This document shows positions 1 to 5,152 of a DNA stretch of 9,674 nt, one piece after another. The notes beneath the pieces are model-generated. The model was not told the DNA's origin, ran no database searches, and worked only from the letters and a program-made list of their open reading frames with translations. Source of the stretch: JAQGMJ01 sp036271855. GTDB taxonomy: Bacteria > Pseudomonadota > Gammaproteobacteria > Burkholderiales > JAEUOS01. A program made the translations under genes and the position numbers. The stretch lies in assembly GCA_036271855.1 (NCBI GenBank), contig DATAZV010000517.1, positions 1-9,674 on the forward strand. Reading direction: 5' to 3'. The stretch's first letter is position 1. The number at the start of each line of letters is the position of its first letter.

Positions 1-197
1 GCCATGCCGCTGTGTTGCACCGCGAACAGCGCCAGCAGCGCGAGATCGACGATCACGGCCCCGGGCAGGTTGCCGGGGGTGCCGGAGTCGAGCGACCTGG
101 GCACCCAGAGGTTGCCGACAAAGCCCATCGCGTAAACCAGCGCGACCACGCCGGCCAGGTAGCTGGCGACGCCATAAATGAAACTGATGATTCCCAT
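1..197 (-). CDS. mddA: MddA-type membrane methyltransferase (methanethiol S-methyltransferase family), N-terminal part
   Basis: Only the first 65 codons are in the window; the gene continues past the left edge. The ATG at 197 is preceded by a GGAG ribosome-binding site 5-6 bases upstream. The visible protein begins with a hydrophobic segment (about residues 3-27), then GFVGNLWVPRSLDSG, then a second hydrophobic segment (about 47-60) ending in FAVQHSGM. The GFVGNL, VP(K/R)S-DSG and AVQHS-M signatures match my memory of the MddA group of NnrU/isoprenylcysteine-methyltransferase-like inner-membrane proteins. MddA transfers a methyl group from S-adenosylmethionine to methanethiol, giving dimethyl sulfide. 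The SAM-binding C-terminal part is not visible, so a related NnrU-like or isoprenylcysteine methyltransferase-like protein remains possible. It has its own upstream region and does not appear to be co-transcribed with the other methyltransferase at 677-1504. Confidence 0.7.
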   Translation of the reverse strand, partial: MGIISFIYGVASYLAGVVALVYAMGFVGNLWVPRSLDSGTPGNLPGAVIVDLALLALFAVQHSGM

Positions 198-228
198 GAA
201 AACTCCGTATCCGGGTTGAAAGACCCCG

Positions 229-240
229 TTTTATTAATTT
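229..240 (-). promoter_or_regulatory. possible promoter -10 region of the mddA-like gene
   Basis: Reading on the minus strand, an AT-rich block (AAATTAATAAAAC) lies about 35-45 bases upstream of the ATG and offers a -10-like TAATAA (plus coordinates 231-236). There is no good -35 box at 17 bases; that place is taken by the hairpin/dyad at 242-265. The AT-rich block stands out in very GC-rich surroundings, which is the main reason to call it. Confidence 0.3.
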
Positions 241-241
241 G

Positions 242-265
242 CGCGCGACAGCCGTGCTGCGCGCG
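242..265. promoter_or_regulatory. dyad/hairpin overlapping the putative mddA -35 region
   Basis: The dyad consists of CGCGCG (242-247), a bulged A (248), CAGC (249-252), a CGT loop, GCTG (256-259) and CGCGCG (260-265), giving ten base pairs with one bulge. It sits immediately upstream of the AT-rich -10 candidate of the minus-strand gene starting at 197. An operator there could block or assist RNA polymerase. CG-alternating arms arise easily in GC-rich DNA, so this is a weak call. Confidence 0.3.
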
Positions 266-502
266 AACCTGAGGCAGGGCCGGCCCCAAGCCCATGTCCA
301 CCAAGGATGGCGGGCAAGGCGGTATTGCAGGGCCGGTGGTACGGGCCGGACTTCAAGTTGCCGGCGGTGTTCTCTGGCGCATGGCGTTCCTCTTGTTATT
401 TTTAGCCGGCGGGATGCCGGATTGGACGGCCCACATATTGCGCGTACCGGAGCCGCCGGGCATGAGGCACAGGTCCCGATACGCGCGTGAAACACCGGGA
501 GT

Positions 503-524
503 ATCCGGGACCGCGGTCCCGGAT
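503..524. repeat. perfect 22-bp palindrome
   Basis: The half-site ATCCGGGACCG is followed directly by its exact reverse complement CGGTCCCGGAT. All 22 bases are symmetrical, and the next bases out (T502, G525) break the symmetry. A near copy of one arm, GGTCCCGATA (472-481, one base shorter), lies 21 bp to the left. The position is about 306 bp upstream of the mddA-like start and 150 bp downstream of the methyltransferase stop, with no T run. An operator is therefore a better guess than a terminator, but no target promoter is obvious. Confidence 0.6.
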
Positions 525-617
525 GCACCCACACAAAACCCACAAATCAAGACCGGCAGTCGATGAGCGGTGCCAAGGCATTGGCGCCGCCTGCTGCCTC
601 CTGTCCCATGCAAAACG

Positions 618-642
618 AAAAAACGGCCGGCCGAAACAGCCG
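618..642 (-). terminator. weak rho-independent terminator of the methyltransferase gene
   Basis: On the minus strand, about 35 bases after the stop codon at 677, CGGC (642-639) can pair with GCCG (627-624) and is followed at once by six T residues (623-618). The stem is short (four base pairs, perhaps five with a G-U) and a competing GGCCGGCC self-pairing exists. Position and T tract support the call. Confidence 0.4.
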
Positions 643-676
643 CGCAGCACTCGTTTTTGCAAGCGCGCTCCCATCA

Positions 677-1504
677 TCAGCGCCGGGTGATCACCACTTC
701 GAGGTATTCGCTGGGCACCACCAGCGCGTCCGCGCCGGCCTGGTTGGTCGTCTCCAGCAGGTCGGCGAGGTCGCGGCGCAGGGCCACCGCGGTTTCCGCC
801 GGCAGGGCGGCGAAGGCCTTGTGCACCGGGCCGTACCAGCTGCGGAACACCTCGATGAAGTGCTCGGCCGAGCGGTAGCGGAAATTGAACTCGCGCGTCT
901 TGATGGTGATATTGGAAGCGTGTTCGCCGAACAGCGAGTGCAGGTAAGTGTTGACCCCCCAGCGCGACGGCGGCAGCACGTCCGGCGGCGGCGGCAGGTA
1001 GCGGCCGAGCACCTTGAACATCTGGCCGACCATGCTCTCCGGGGTCCAGTTGGCCAGGCCGATCACCCCGCCGGGGCGGCACACCCGCAGCATTTCGGCG
1101 GCGGCCCTGGCATGATTCGGCGTGAACATCACGCCGAAGGTGGAGATGACGGCGTCGAAGCCGGCGTCGCCATACGGCAGGGCCTCGGCATCGGCGACCT
1201 CGAATTTCACCTCCATGCGCTCGGCTTGCGCGCGCTCGGCGCCGCGCTCCAGCAGGGAGCCGACGTAGTCGGTCGAAGTCACCTTGCAGCCGCGGCGCGC
1301 GGCGGCCAGGGTGGCATTGCCGTTGCCGGCGGCGACGTCGAGAACGCGCTCGTCCCAGCGCAGGTCGCAGGCTTCGGCCAGCTGTTCGCCGACGATTTGC
1401 AGGGTGGTGCCGATGACGGCATAGTCGCCGCTGCCCCAGGCCGCCATCTGGCGGCTTTTCAGGGCGGTGAGGTCGGTGGGTACGAGGGTGGTGCTGGCGT
1501 TCAT
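677..1504 (-). CDS. class I SAM-dependent methyltransferase, 275 aa
   Basis: This is a soluble Rossmann-fold methyltransferase of the UbiE/Methyltransf_11-like type; the substrate cannot be read from the sequence. Motif I, VLDVAAGNG (residues 54-62), forms the SAM-binding loop. D79 in TSTDYV would bind the ribose hydroxyls. ADAEALPYGDAGFDAVIS (104-121) carries the adenine-contacting acidic residue and motif II, and LRVCRPGGVIGLANW (139-153) is motif III. The C-terminal third is probably the substrate-binding cap. The frame is open further upstream, but I chose the ATG at 1504 because AAGGAA lies 5 bases before it and the preceding residues look like translated non-coding DNA. It is divergent from the OsmC-like/AraC pair and shares their 250-bp upstream region with its direct repeat, so co-regulation by that AraC protein is plausible. 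The 275-aa length is ordinary for the family. Confidence 0.88.
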   Translation of the reverse strand: MNASTTLVPTDLTALKSRQMAAWGSGDYAVIGTTLQIVGEQLAEACDLRWDERVLDVAAGNGNATLAAARRGCKVTSTDYVGSLLERGAERAQAERMEVKFEVADAEALPYGDAGFDAVISTFGVMFTPNHARAAAEMLRVCRPGGVIGLANWTPESMVGQMFKVLGRYLPPPPDVLPPSRWGVNTYLHSLFGEHASNITIKTREFNFRYRSAEHFIEVFRSWYGPVHKAFAALPAETAVALRRDLADLLETTNQAGADALVVPSEYLEVVITRR

Positions 1505-1540
1505 CGCGGTTCCTTGCGGTGGTTGGTCTGAAGGGGGCGG

Positions 1541-1546
1541 ATTGTG
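1541..1546 (-). promoter_or_regulatory. possible -10 box of the methyltransferase gene
   Basis: The minus-strand CACAAT lies 36 bases upstream of the ATG. The -35 position (about 1564-1569, GGACGC) is poor, which would fit an activator-dependent promoter. The direct repeat at 1586-1645 begins just upstream of that -35 position on this strand. Confidence 0.3.
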
Positions 1547-1585
1547 TTGCGCCGCAAGCCGGCGCGTCCTGCCCGCGCTGCCCGC

Positions 1586-1645
1586 ATTCCTGACCGATCG
1601 TCCGGACCTTGGGCAAAAGCCGCCATTTCTTGCCCGAGCGTCCGG
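1586..1645. promoter_or_regulatory. imperfect 20-bp direct repeat, candidate AraC-type operator
   Basis: The copies at 1586-1605 (ATTCCTGACCGATCGTCCGG) and 1626-1645 (TTTCTTGCCCGAGCGTCCGG) agree at 16 of 20 positions, and at 13 of 15 over the core TGNCCGANCGTCCGG. They are exactly 40 bp apart. AraC/XylS proteins typically bind direct repeats, and an AraC-family gene is in the rightward unit. The same stretch also holds inverted arms GCATTCC (1584-1590)/GGAATGC (1645-1651) and GGGCAA (1611-1616)/TTGCCC (1630-1635). The repeat lies between divergent promoters, closer to the methyltransferase side. That the neighbouring regulator binds here is inference. Confidence 0.5.
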
Positions 1646-1716
1646 GAATGCTAGCCATTCATCCGCCGCGCGGCGCAGGCACGGGCCCGGCCCTATCCCG
1701 GGAACAGGCAAATCCC

Positions 1717-1722
1717 TACAAT
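1717..1722 (+). promoter_or_regulatory. possible -10 box of the OsmC-like/AraC operon
   Basis: TACAAT lies 32 bases upstream of the ATG at 1755. No recognisable -35 box is found 16-18 bases further up (the sequence there is C-rich), again compatible with dependence on an activator bound upstream. Confidence 0.4.
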
Positions 1723-1754
1723 TGGCCCACCGTTAACCCGACCGGAGAGCCAGA

Positions 1755-2288
1755 ATGGCCACGCCAGAGATCGCCGCTGCCATGCAGCGTACGCAATCGG
1801 TGCTGCTGCGCCGGCCGCAGAGCGGCATGCACGAAGACCTGCCCGGGATGGCGCGCTGGGACGGCGGCACTCGCGTCGTCACCCGCCATCTGAACGGCAG
1901 CGAGATCGTCACCGACCTGCCCGACGGGCTGGGCGGGGACGGCACCCAGGTGACCCCGGGCTGGCTGCTGCGCGCCGGCCTGGCCGCCTGCACCGCGACC
2001 CGCATCGCCATGACCGCCGCGGCCCAGGGCATCGAACTGGACACGCTGGAAGTCGACGCCAGCAGCCGCTCGGACACGCGCGGCCTGCTCGGCATGGTGG
2101 AGGACGACGGCGCGCCGTGCTACCCCGGCCCACGCGACCTGTGCGTTCACGTGCGCATCGCCGCCCGCAGGGTGGCGCCGGAGCGCCTGCGCGCGCTGGT
2201 GCAGGAGAGCAATCGCTGCTCGCCGGTACTGTTCGCGATCCAGGACGCGCATAGCGTCGCGCTGCGGATCGAGATCGTGGACGACTGA
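1755..2288 (+). CDS. OsmC/Ohr-family thiol protein, 177 aa
   Basis: OsmC-like proteins are cytoplasmic, usually dimeric, thiol-dependent peroxidases that reduce organic hydroperoxides or related electrophiles using two cysteines. Both family cysteines are visible: C79 in LLRAGLAACTATRI, at the start of the central helix, and C155 in ESNRCSPVL near the C-terminus. Two further cysteines (C122, C130) lie between them. The 177-aa length is somewhat above the usual 140-150 of OsmC or Ohr, because of an N-terminal extension of about 35 residues. The N-terminus lacks the usual Ohr signatures, so I place it with general OsmC-like proteins rather than Ohr or OsmC proper. GGAGAG at 1744-1749 is a good ribosome-binding site. 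Its TGA overlaps the ATG of the AraC gene by one base, which implies co-transcription and translational coupling. Peroxidase activity itself is unproven for this subgroup. Confidence 0.85.
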   Translation: MATPEIAAAMQRTQSVLLRRPQSGMHEDLPGMARWDGGTRVVTRHLNGSEIVTDLPDGLGGDGTQVTPGWLLRAGLAACTATRIAMTAAAQGIELDTLEVDASSRSDTRGLLGMVEDDGAPCYPGPRDLCVHVRIAARRVAPERLRALVQESNRCSPVLFAIQDAHSVALRIEIVDD

Positions 2289-3271
2289 TGGATGCCTTGT
2301 CCGAAACCCTGCGCGTGGTGCGCCTGGTCGGGGCGATTTTCATCAACGCCCGCTTCAGCGCGCCCTGGTGCTACCAGTCGCCGAGCGCCGATTCGGCCGC
2401 GCCCATCCTGGAGCCGGGCGCCGAGCGGGTGGTGATTTTCCACATGGTCACCGAGGGCGAGTGCTACGTCGAACTCGGCGCCGGGCCGCCGGTGCATCTG
2501 GTGGCCGGCGACGTGGTGATTTTCCCGCAGGGCCACGCGCACCGCATGGCCTCGCAACCGGGGCTGACGCCGGCCACCGGCGGCGCGCGCTTAAGCGCGG
2601 TGCTGGCGCGCCGCCCGCGCCAGCTGATCCACGGCGGCGGCGGCACGCCGACCCGTTTGGTGTGCGGCTACCTGGCCTGCGATGCGCGCCTGGCGCGCAT
2701 CCTGCTGGCCGGCCTGCCGCCGCTGGTGAAGGTCAATGTGCGCGACTCCAGCGCCGGCGCCTGGCTCGAAGCCTCGGTGCGCTACGCGCTCAGCGAGGCG
2801 CGCTCGCCGCGGCCCGGCGGCAGCGGCCTGCTGGCGAAACTGGCCGAGGTGCTGTTCATCGAGGTGCTGCGCCTGTACATGAACGAAAAGGGCGAGGGCC
2901 GCACCGGCTGGCTGATCGGCGTCGGCGACCGCATCGTCGGCGCCGCGCTCAACGCGATGCACAAGAATCCGTCGGAGGCCTGGACCCTGGAAAAACTGGC
3001 ACGCGCCGCCGGCACTTCGCGCTCGGTACTGGCCGAGCGCTTCCAGCAACTGGTGGGCAGCTCGCCGATGCACTACCTGACACAGTGGCGCATGCTGCTG
3101 GCGGCCAACCTGCTACGCCGCAGCAACGCCTCGCTGACCCACATCGCCGGCGACGTCGGCTACCAGACCGATACCGCCTTCAGCCGCGCCTTCCGGCGCG
3201 AATTCGGCGCGCCGCCGGCGACCTGGCGGCGCAGCCAGGCGATACAGGAGCAGCACCAGGAGCGGCATTAG
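2288..3271 (+). CDS. AraC-family regulator with N-terminal cupin domain, RclR-related, 327 aa
   Basis: The N-terminal half (about 1-200) is a Cupin_6-type sensor domain: H52 in VVIFHMVTEGECYVEL, then VAGDVVIFPQGHAHRM with H83 and H85. The C-terminal 100 residues hold the two AraC helix-turn-helix motifs: WTLEKLARAAGTSRSVLAERFQ, then the second, ITHIAGDV-like helix up to FSRAFRREFGAPPATWR. The opening MDALS and the TRLVCGYL motif (C126) resemble E. coli RclR, the reactive-chlorine sensor. The VCG cysteine, RclR's second redox cysteine, is kept, whereas RclR's N-terminal sensing cysteine has no aligned equivalent (A21; C28 is nearby). Redox sensing is therefore possible but not shown. The TGATG overlap with the OsmC-like gene makes this a coupled pair. 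The likely target is the upstream divergent region with its direct repeat. The stop at 3269-3271 is 30 bp from the convergent gene; only a weak GCGGC/GCCGC stem (3280-3295) lies between. Confidence 0.88.
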   Translation: MDALSETLRVVRLVGAIFINARFSAPWCYQSPSADSAAPILEPGAERVVIFHMVTEGECYVELGAGPPVHLVAGDVVIFPQGHAHRMASQPGLTPATGGARLSAVLARRPRQLIHGGGGTPTRLVCGYLACDARLARILLAGLPPLVKVNVRDSSAGAWLEASVRYALSEARSPRPGGSGLLAKLAEVLFIEVLRLYMNEKGEGRTGWLIGVGDRIVGAALNAMHKNPSEAWTLEKLARAAGTSRSVLAERFQQLVGSSPMHYLTQWRMLLAANLLRRSNASLTHIAGDVGYQTDTAFSRAFRREFGAPPATWRRSQAIQEQHQERH

Positions 3272-3301
3272 CAGCGGGCGCGGCAACCCGGCCGCACCTT
3301 C

Positions 3302-4369
3302 CTAGCTCTTGCCCAGGCCGCGGTCGCGCGCCATCACGATCGCCTGCGGCCGGTTCTCCACCCCGAGCTTGTCGAAGATCCGCGTGATGTGGTTGCGCAC
3401 GGTCTTTTCCGACAGGTCGAGATGCGCGGCGATCTGCGCGTTGTCCAGGCCCCGGGCAATCCGCTCGATCACCTCGCCTTCGCGCGCGGTGAGCTGGGCG
3501 AAGGCGGCGGCGCCGCCCGGCTGGCGCGGCAGGAACTCTTCCAGCGCCTCGAAAAACTGGCCGAAGGCCGGCTCCTGCTCCAGCGGAATGTGGTTGTCAG
3601 TCTCCAGCGGCAACAGGCGCGCGCCGGCGATCAGGCCGGCCAGGTGCACCCCTTCATCGTAGGGCACGCGGCGGTCGCGGCGCGCGTGCAGCACCAGGGT
3701 CGGGCATTGCAGGCGCGCCGCCGAGGCGCTCACGTCGATCGAAAACAGCGAACTGATGATGCGCATCGCGTTCGCGGGCGTGGCCGAACGGCGCTGCAGC
3801 TCGCTCATCGAATTGAGCTGCTCCAGGGTGCCGCTGGGAATGAACTGGGTGGAGAACATCTGCCGGTAGGAAGGGTCATCGCGCCCCCAGCCGACCTCGA
3901 TCAGCTTCAGCTGCGCCTGCAGTTCGTCGTCGTTGCCGGGGCCCAGCTCGCGTTTCATCGCGCCGCGCGCATAGCTGCCCAGCAGCACCAGGTGCGATAC
4001 GCGCTGCGGATGGCGGGCGGCGTATTCGACCGCGATGGCGCTGCCCTGCGAATGGCCGAACAGGGCGAAGCTCGTAAGGCCGGCGGCGTCGACCACCGCC
4101 TCCAGGTCGCGCACCAGGGCCTCGAAGGAGATCTCCGCCGGCTCGTTGCTGGAAAGGCCGCAGCCGCGCTGGTCCATCCGCAGGAAGGAACGCGAGCGCG
4201 AAAAGGTTTCGATCCACGGCCGCCAGATCGGGCTTTGCCATTCGTATTCGAGATGGGTCAGCCAGTGCGGCGCCTTCACCAGCGCCGGGCCGGTGCCGCT
4301 CAGCGCATAGGCCAGGCGGGTGCCGTCGAAGCCTTTGCAGAAACGGATTTGCTGTTGGGTTGAAGGCAC
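3302..4369 (-). CDS. alpha/beta hydrolase fused to LuxR/GerE DNA-binding domain, 355 aa
   Basis: An alpha/beta-hydrolase domain (about 1-282) is followed by a LuxR-type helix-turn-helix (about 290-352). The hydrolase looks catalytically intact: nucleophile S107 in FALFGHSQGS, acid D232 in LVLHARRDRRVP, and H260 in LETDNHIPLE. The C-terminus shows the GerE pattern: LTAREGEVIERIARGLDNAQ, LSEKTVRNHITRIFDKLGV and RPQAIVMARDRGL. Such fusions occur in proteobacteria as one-component regulators; the hydrolase pocket presumably binds, and perhaps cleaves, the signal molecule, which is unknown. I chose GTG at 4369 because AGGA lies 6 bases before it and family members begin near the STQQQIRF motif. 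An upstream ATG (4444) would place the -10 box inside the gene. The gene is divergent from the small protein at 4731 and may control it or itself. There is no receiver domain, so it is not a classical two-component regulator. Confidence 0.9.
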   Translation of the reverse strand: MPSTQQQIRFCKGFDGTRLAYALSGTGPALVKAPHWLTHLEYEWQSPIWRPWIETFSRSRSFLRMDQRGCGLSSNEPAEISFEALVRDLEAVVDAAGLTSFALFGHSQGSAIAVEYAARHPQRVSHLVLLGSYARGAMKRELGPGNDDELQAQLKLIEVGWGRDDPSYRQMFSTQFIPSGTLEQLNSMSELQRRSATPANAMRIISSLFSIDVSASAARLQCPTLVLHARRDRRVPYDEGVHLAGLIAGARLLPLETDNHIPLEQEPAFGQFFEALEEFLPRQPGGAAAFAQLTAREGEVIERIARGLDNAQIAAHLDLSEKTVRNHITRIFDKLGVENRPQAIVMARDRGLGKS

Positions 4370-4406
4370 GGTGGGTCCTGGTGCTCCCGGTGCCGCCGCA
4401 CGGCAT

Positions 4407-4422
4407 GCCGGCCGCGGCCGGC
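4407..4422. promoter_or_regulatory. perfect 16-bp palindrome in the leader of the hydrolase-LuxR gene
   Basis: GCCGGCCG is followed by its exact complement CGGCCGGC, 38 bases upstream of the GTG start and just downstream of the -10 candidate. The placement suits an autorepression operator, but an all-G/C palindrome is not rare in DNA of this composition. Confidence 0.35.
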
Positions 4423-4436
4423 GCGAGGGTGCGTAT

Positions 4437-4442
4437 ATTATC
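4437..4442 (-). promoter_or_regulatory. putative -10 box of the hydrolase-LuxR gene
   Basis: The minus-strand GATAAT sits in an AT-rich island (TTGATAATATACG) 68-73 bases upstream of the GTG start. The -35 place (about 4460-4465) is GC-rich and unlike TTGACA. The inverted repeat at 4467-4490 lies immediately upstream, a typical activator position. Confidence 0.45.
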
Positions 4443-4466
4443 AACTTAAGGGAAGGGTGGGCGGCC

Positions 4467-4490
4467 TGGTATTTATCCGCCGATAAACCA
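4467..4490. promoter_or_regulatory. inverted repeat TGG-N2-TTTATC / GATAAA-CCA, candidate operator
   Basis: TTTATC (4472-4477) and GATAAA (4482-4487) are separated by CCGC-type spacer bases. They are extended by TGG (4467-4469) and CCA (4488-4490), with two unpaired bases (TA) on the left arm only. This AT-containing dyad stands out in the GC-rich divergent region and lies about 45-50 bp upstream of the predicted transcription start of the hydrolase-LuxR gene. It is a natural candidate site for that LuxR-type protein. Confidence 0.45.
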
Positions 4491-4650
4491 GCGGAGCGTG
4501 CGGCCCGGGCACGCCGTTTGACGGCGGCGGGAACGAAACTGCGTCAAGAGTGTCATACTGCGACCCACACGCCGCGTTGATGCATCGGCCAAGCCTTGTT
4601 GCTTTTGTGGTCAGGGTGGTTTCTGCAACGCATTCCGACCGTGAATTACC

Positions 4651-4670
4651 GGGCGCCTTCGACGGCGCCC
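4651..4670 (+). promoter_or_regulatory. stem-loop in the leader of the small protein gene
   Basis: GGGCGCC (4651-4657), loop TTCGAC and GGCGCCC (4664-4670) form a seven-base-pair perfect stem ending 60 bases before the ATG at 4731. There is no T run after it, so it is not a simple terminator. A role in mRNA stability or attenuation is possible but unproven. Confidence 0.35.
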
Positions 4671-4730
4671 CCACCGCGCCACCGCCGCCCGTGCCCCATG
4701 CCACGGAAGAGGCTTATCCAAGGACTTGCC

Positions 4731-5057
4731 ATGAGTGATTTGAACGCCTTCAACTACAAGGGCCATAGTATCGAACCGCTGGTCTACGCCGCCGTGCGGC
4801 CGCGCCAGGGCAAGAGCGCGCCGCTGCGCCGCTACCAGGCCGCCGTCAGCGTGACCAATGTGGAAACCGGGGTCAAGCGCACCGAGCGCCTGCACATCGA
4901 CTTCGAATTTTTCGGCGACGCCCGCCGCGCCGCCGGTGAGCGCGGCCAGTCGATGATCGACGACCCCACCGAGCCGGAAGCCGGCTCGCCGTTCGAGCCG
5001 GTGGCGACGCCCGCGGCCGCGCCGGTTTCGCCGTTCGAACCCGGCGCCGCCACTTAA
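4731..5057 (+). CDS. small protein of unknown function with C-terminal SPFEP repeats, 108 aa
   Basis: I do not recognise the family. The gene is well supported: AAGGA 6 bases before the ATG, a clean TAA stop and a strong terminator 40 bases later. Residues 7-77 look folded, with beta-rich spacing: FNYKGHSIEPLVY (7-19), RRYQAAVSVTN (33-43), and an acidic/aromatic DFEFFGDARRAAGERGQSMID (57-77) that probably ends in a helix. Residues 78-108 are Pro/Ala/Glu-rich and likely disordered, with two SPFEP motifs at 86-90 and 100-104. There is no signal peptide, membrane segment or cysteine, so it is cytoplasmic. It is divergent from the hydrolase-LuxR gene and could be its target. The Y-x-G-H-x-I start and the G-x-x-(M/W)-I-D end resemble small conserved proteobacterial proteins that I cannot name with confidence. 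Confidence 0.75.
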   Translation: MSDLNAFNYKGHSIEPLVYAAVRPRQGKSAPLRRYQAAVSVTNVETGVKRTERLHIDFEFFGDARRAAGERGQSMIDDPTEPEAGSPFEPVATPAAAPVSPFEPGAAT

Positions 5058-5064
5058 GGCTTTC

Positions 5065-5081
5065 GGCCGGCATTGCCGGCC
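5065..5081. repeat. GC-rich stem-loop just after the small protein gene
   Basis: GGCCGGC (5065-5071), loop ATT and GCCGGCC (5075-5081) form a seven-base-pair stem beginning 8 bases after the TAA stop. It precedes the true terminator at 5100-5124 and may protect the 3' end of the transcript. Confidence 0.45.
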
Positions 5082-5099
5082 CGGCGGCATGTCAAAAGC

Positions 5100-5124
5100 G
5101 GCGTCCACATGGACGCCTTTTTTT
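5100..5124 (+). terminator. strong rho-independent terminator
   Basis: GGCGTCC (5100-5106), loop ACAT and GGACGCC (5111-5117) are followed directly by seven T residues (5118-5124). AAAA at 5094-5097 on the other side could give a weaker terminator for the convergent FMN reductase gene, which ends at 5153. Confidence 0.9.
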
Positions 5125-5152
5125 CACCCGCGCGGCAGGCGCCTTCCGCCCC

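Larger units (their letters stand above)
198..676. other. 479-bp gene-free region between mddA-like gene and methyltransferase
   Basis: Open frames here on both strands have no recognisable protein signature or convincing ribosome-binding site, and I treat them as chance. What I can see is the mddA upstream region (about 198-265), a 22-bp perfect palindrome at 503-524 with a related half-site at 472-481, and a weak terminator for the methyltransferase at about 618-642. The stretch 270-470 shows nothing that I can interpret. Confidence 0.6.
4370..4730. other. 361-bp divergent intergenic region (hydrolase-LuxR / small protein)
   Basis: Besides the sites listed separately, the right half (4491-4730) forms the upstream region of the small protein at 4731. 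TGTCATACT (4551-4559) resembles an extended -10 box without a good -35. A GGGCGCC/GGCGCCC hairpin (4651-4670) would lie in the leader. I see no convincing small gene here. Confidence 0.5.

Noticed and set aside
405..425. CCGGC/GCCGG hairpin next to a TTTTTA run as a terminator
   Set aside because: The T run precedes the hairpin on the plus strand, and on the minus strand the hairpin is followed by A residues, so neither orientation is correct.
563..1531. Long plus-strand open frame antisense to the methyltransferase
   Set aside because: No family signature and no ribosome-binding site; the opposite strand carries all SAM-binding motifs.
402..1658. Long minus-strand open frame overlapping the methyltransferase gene in another frame
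   Set aside because: Arg/Gly/Pro-rich composition without any motif; it is the GC-rich shadow of the methyltransferase at 677-1504.
2368..3387. Long plus-strand open frame in another frame over the AraC gene
   Set aside because: Translation is Arg/Ala/Gly-rich low-complexity sequence, while the overlapping frame gives intact cupin and AraC domains.
3389..4363. Long plus-strand open frame antisense to the hydrolase-LuxR gene
   Set aside because: No recognisable domain; the minus strand has the complete triad and the GerE domain.
4370..4444. ATG start at 4444 for the hydrolase-LuxR gene
   Set aside because: The extra 25 residues are Arg/Pro/Ala-rich, the AT-rich promoter-like block would fall inside the gene, and the GTG at 4369 has an AGGA site.
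4543..4556. Pho-box-like TGTCAT pair upstream of the small protein
   Set aside because: The GTCA units are 9 bp apart rather than 11 and only one resembles the consensus.
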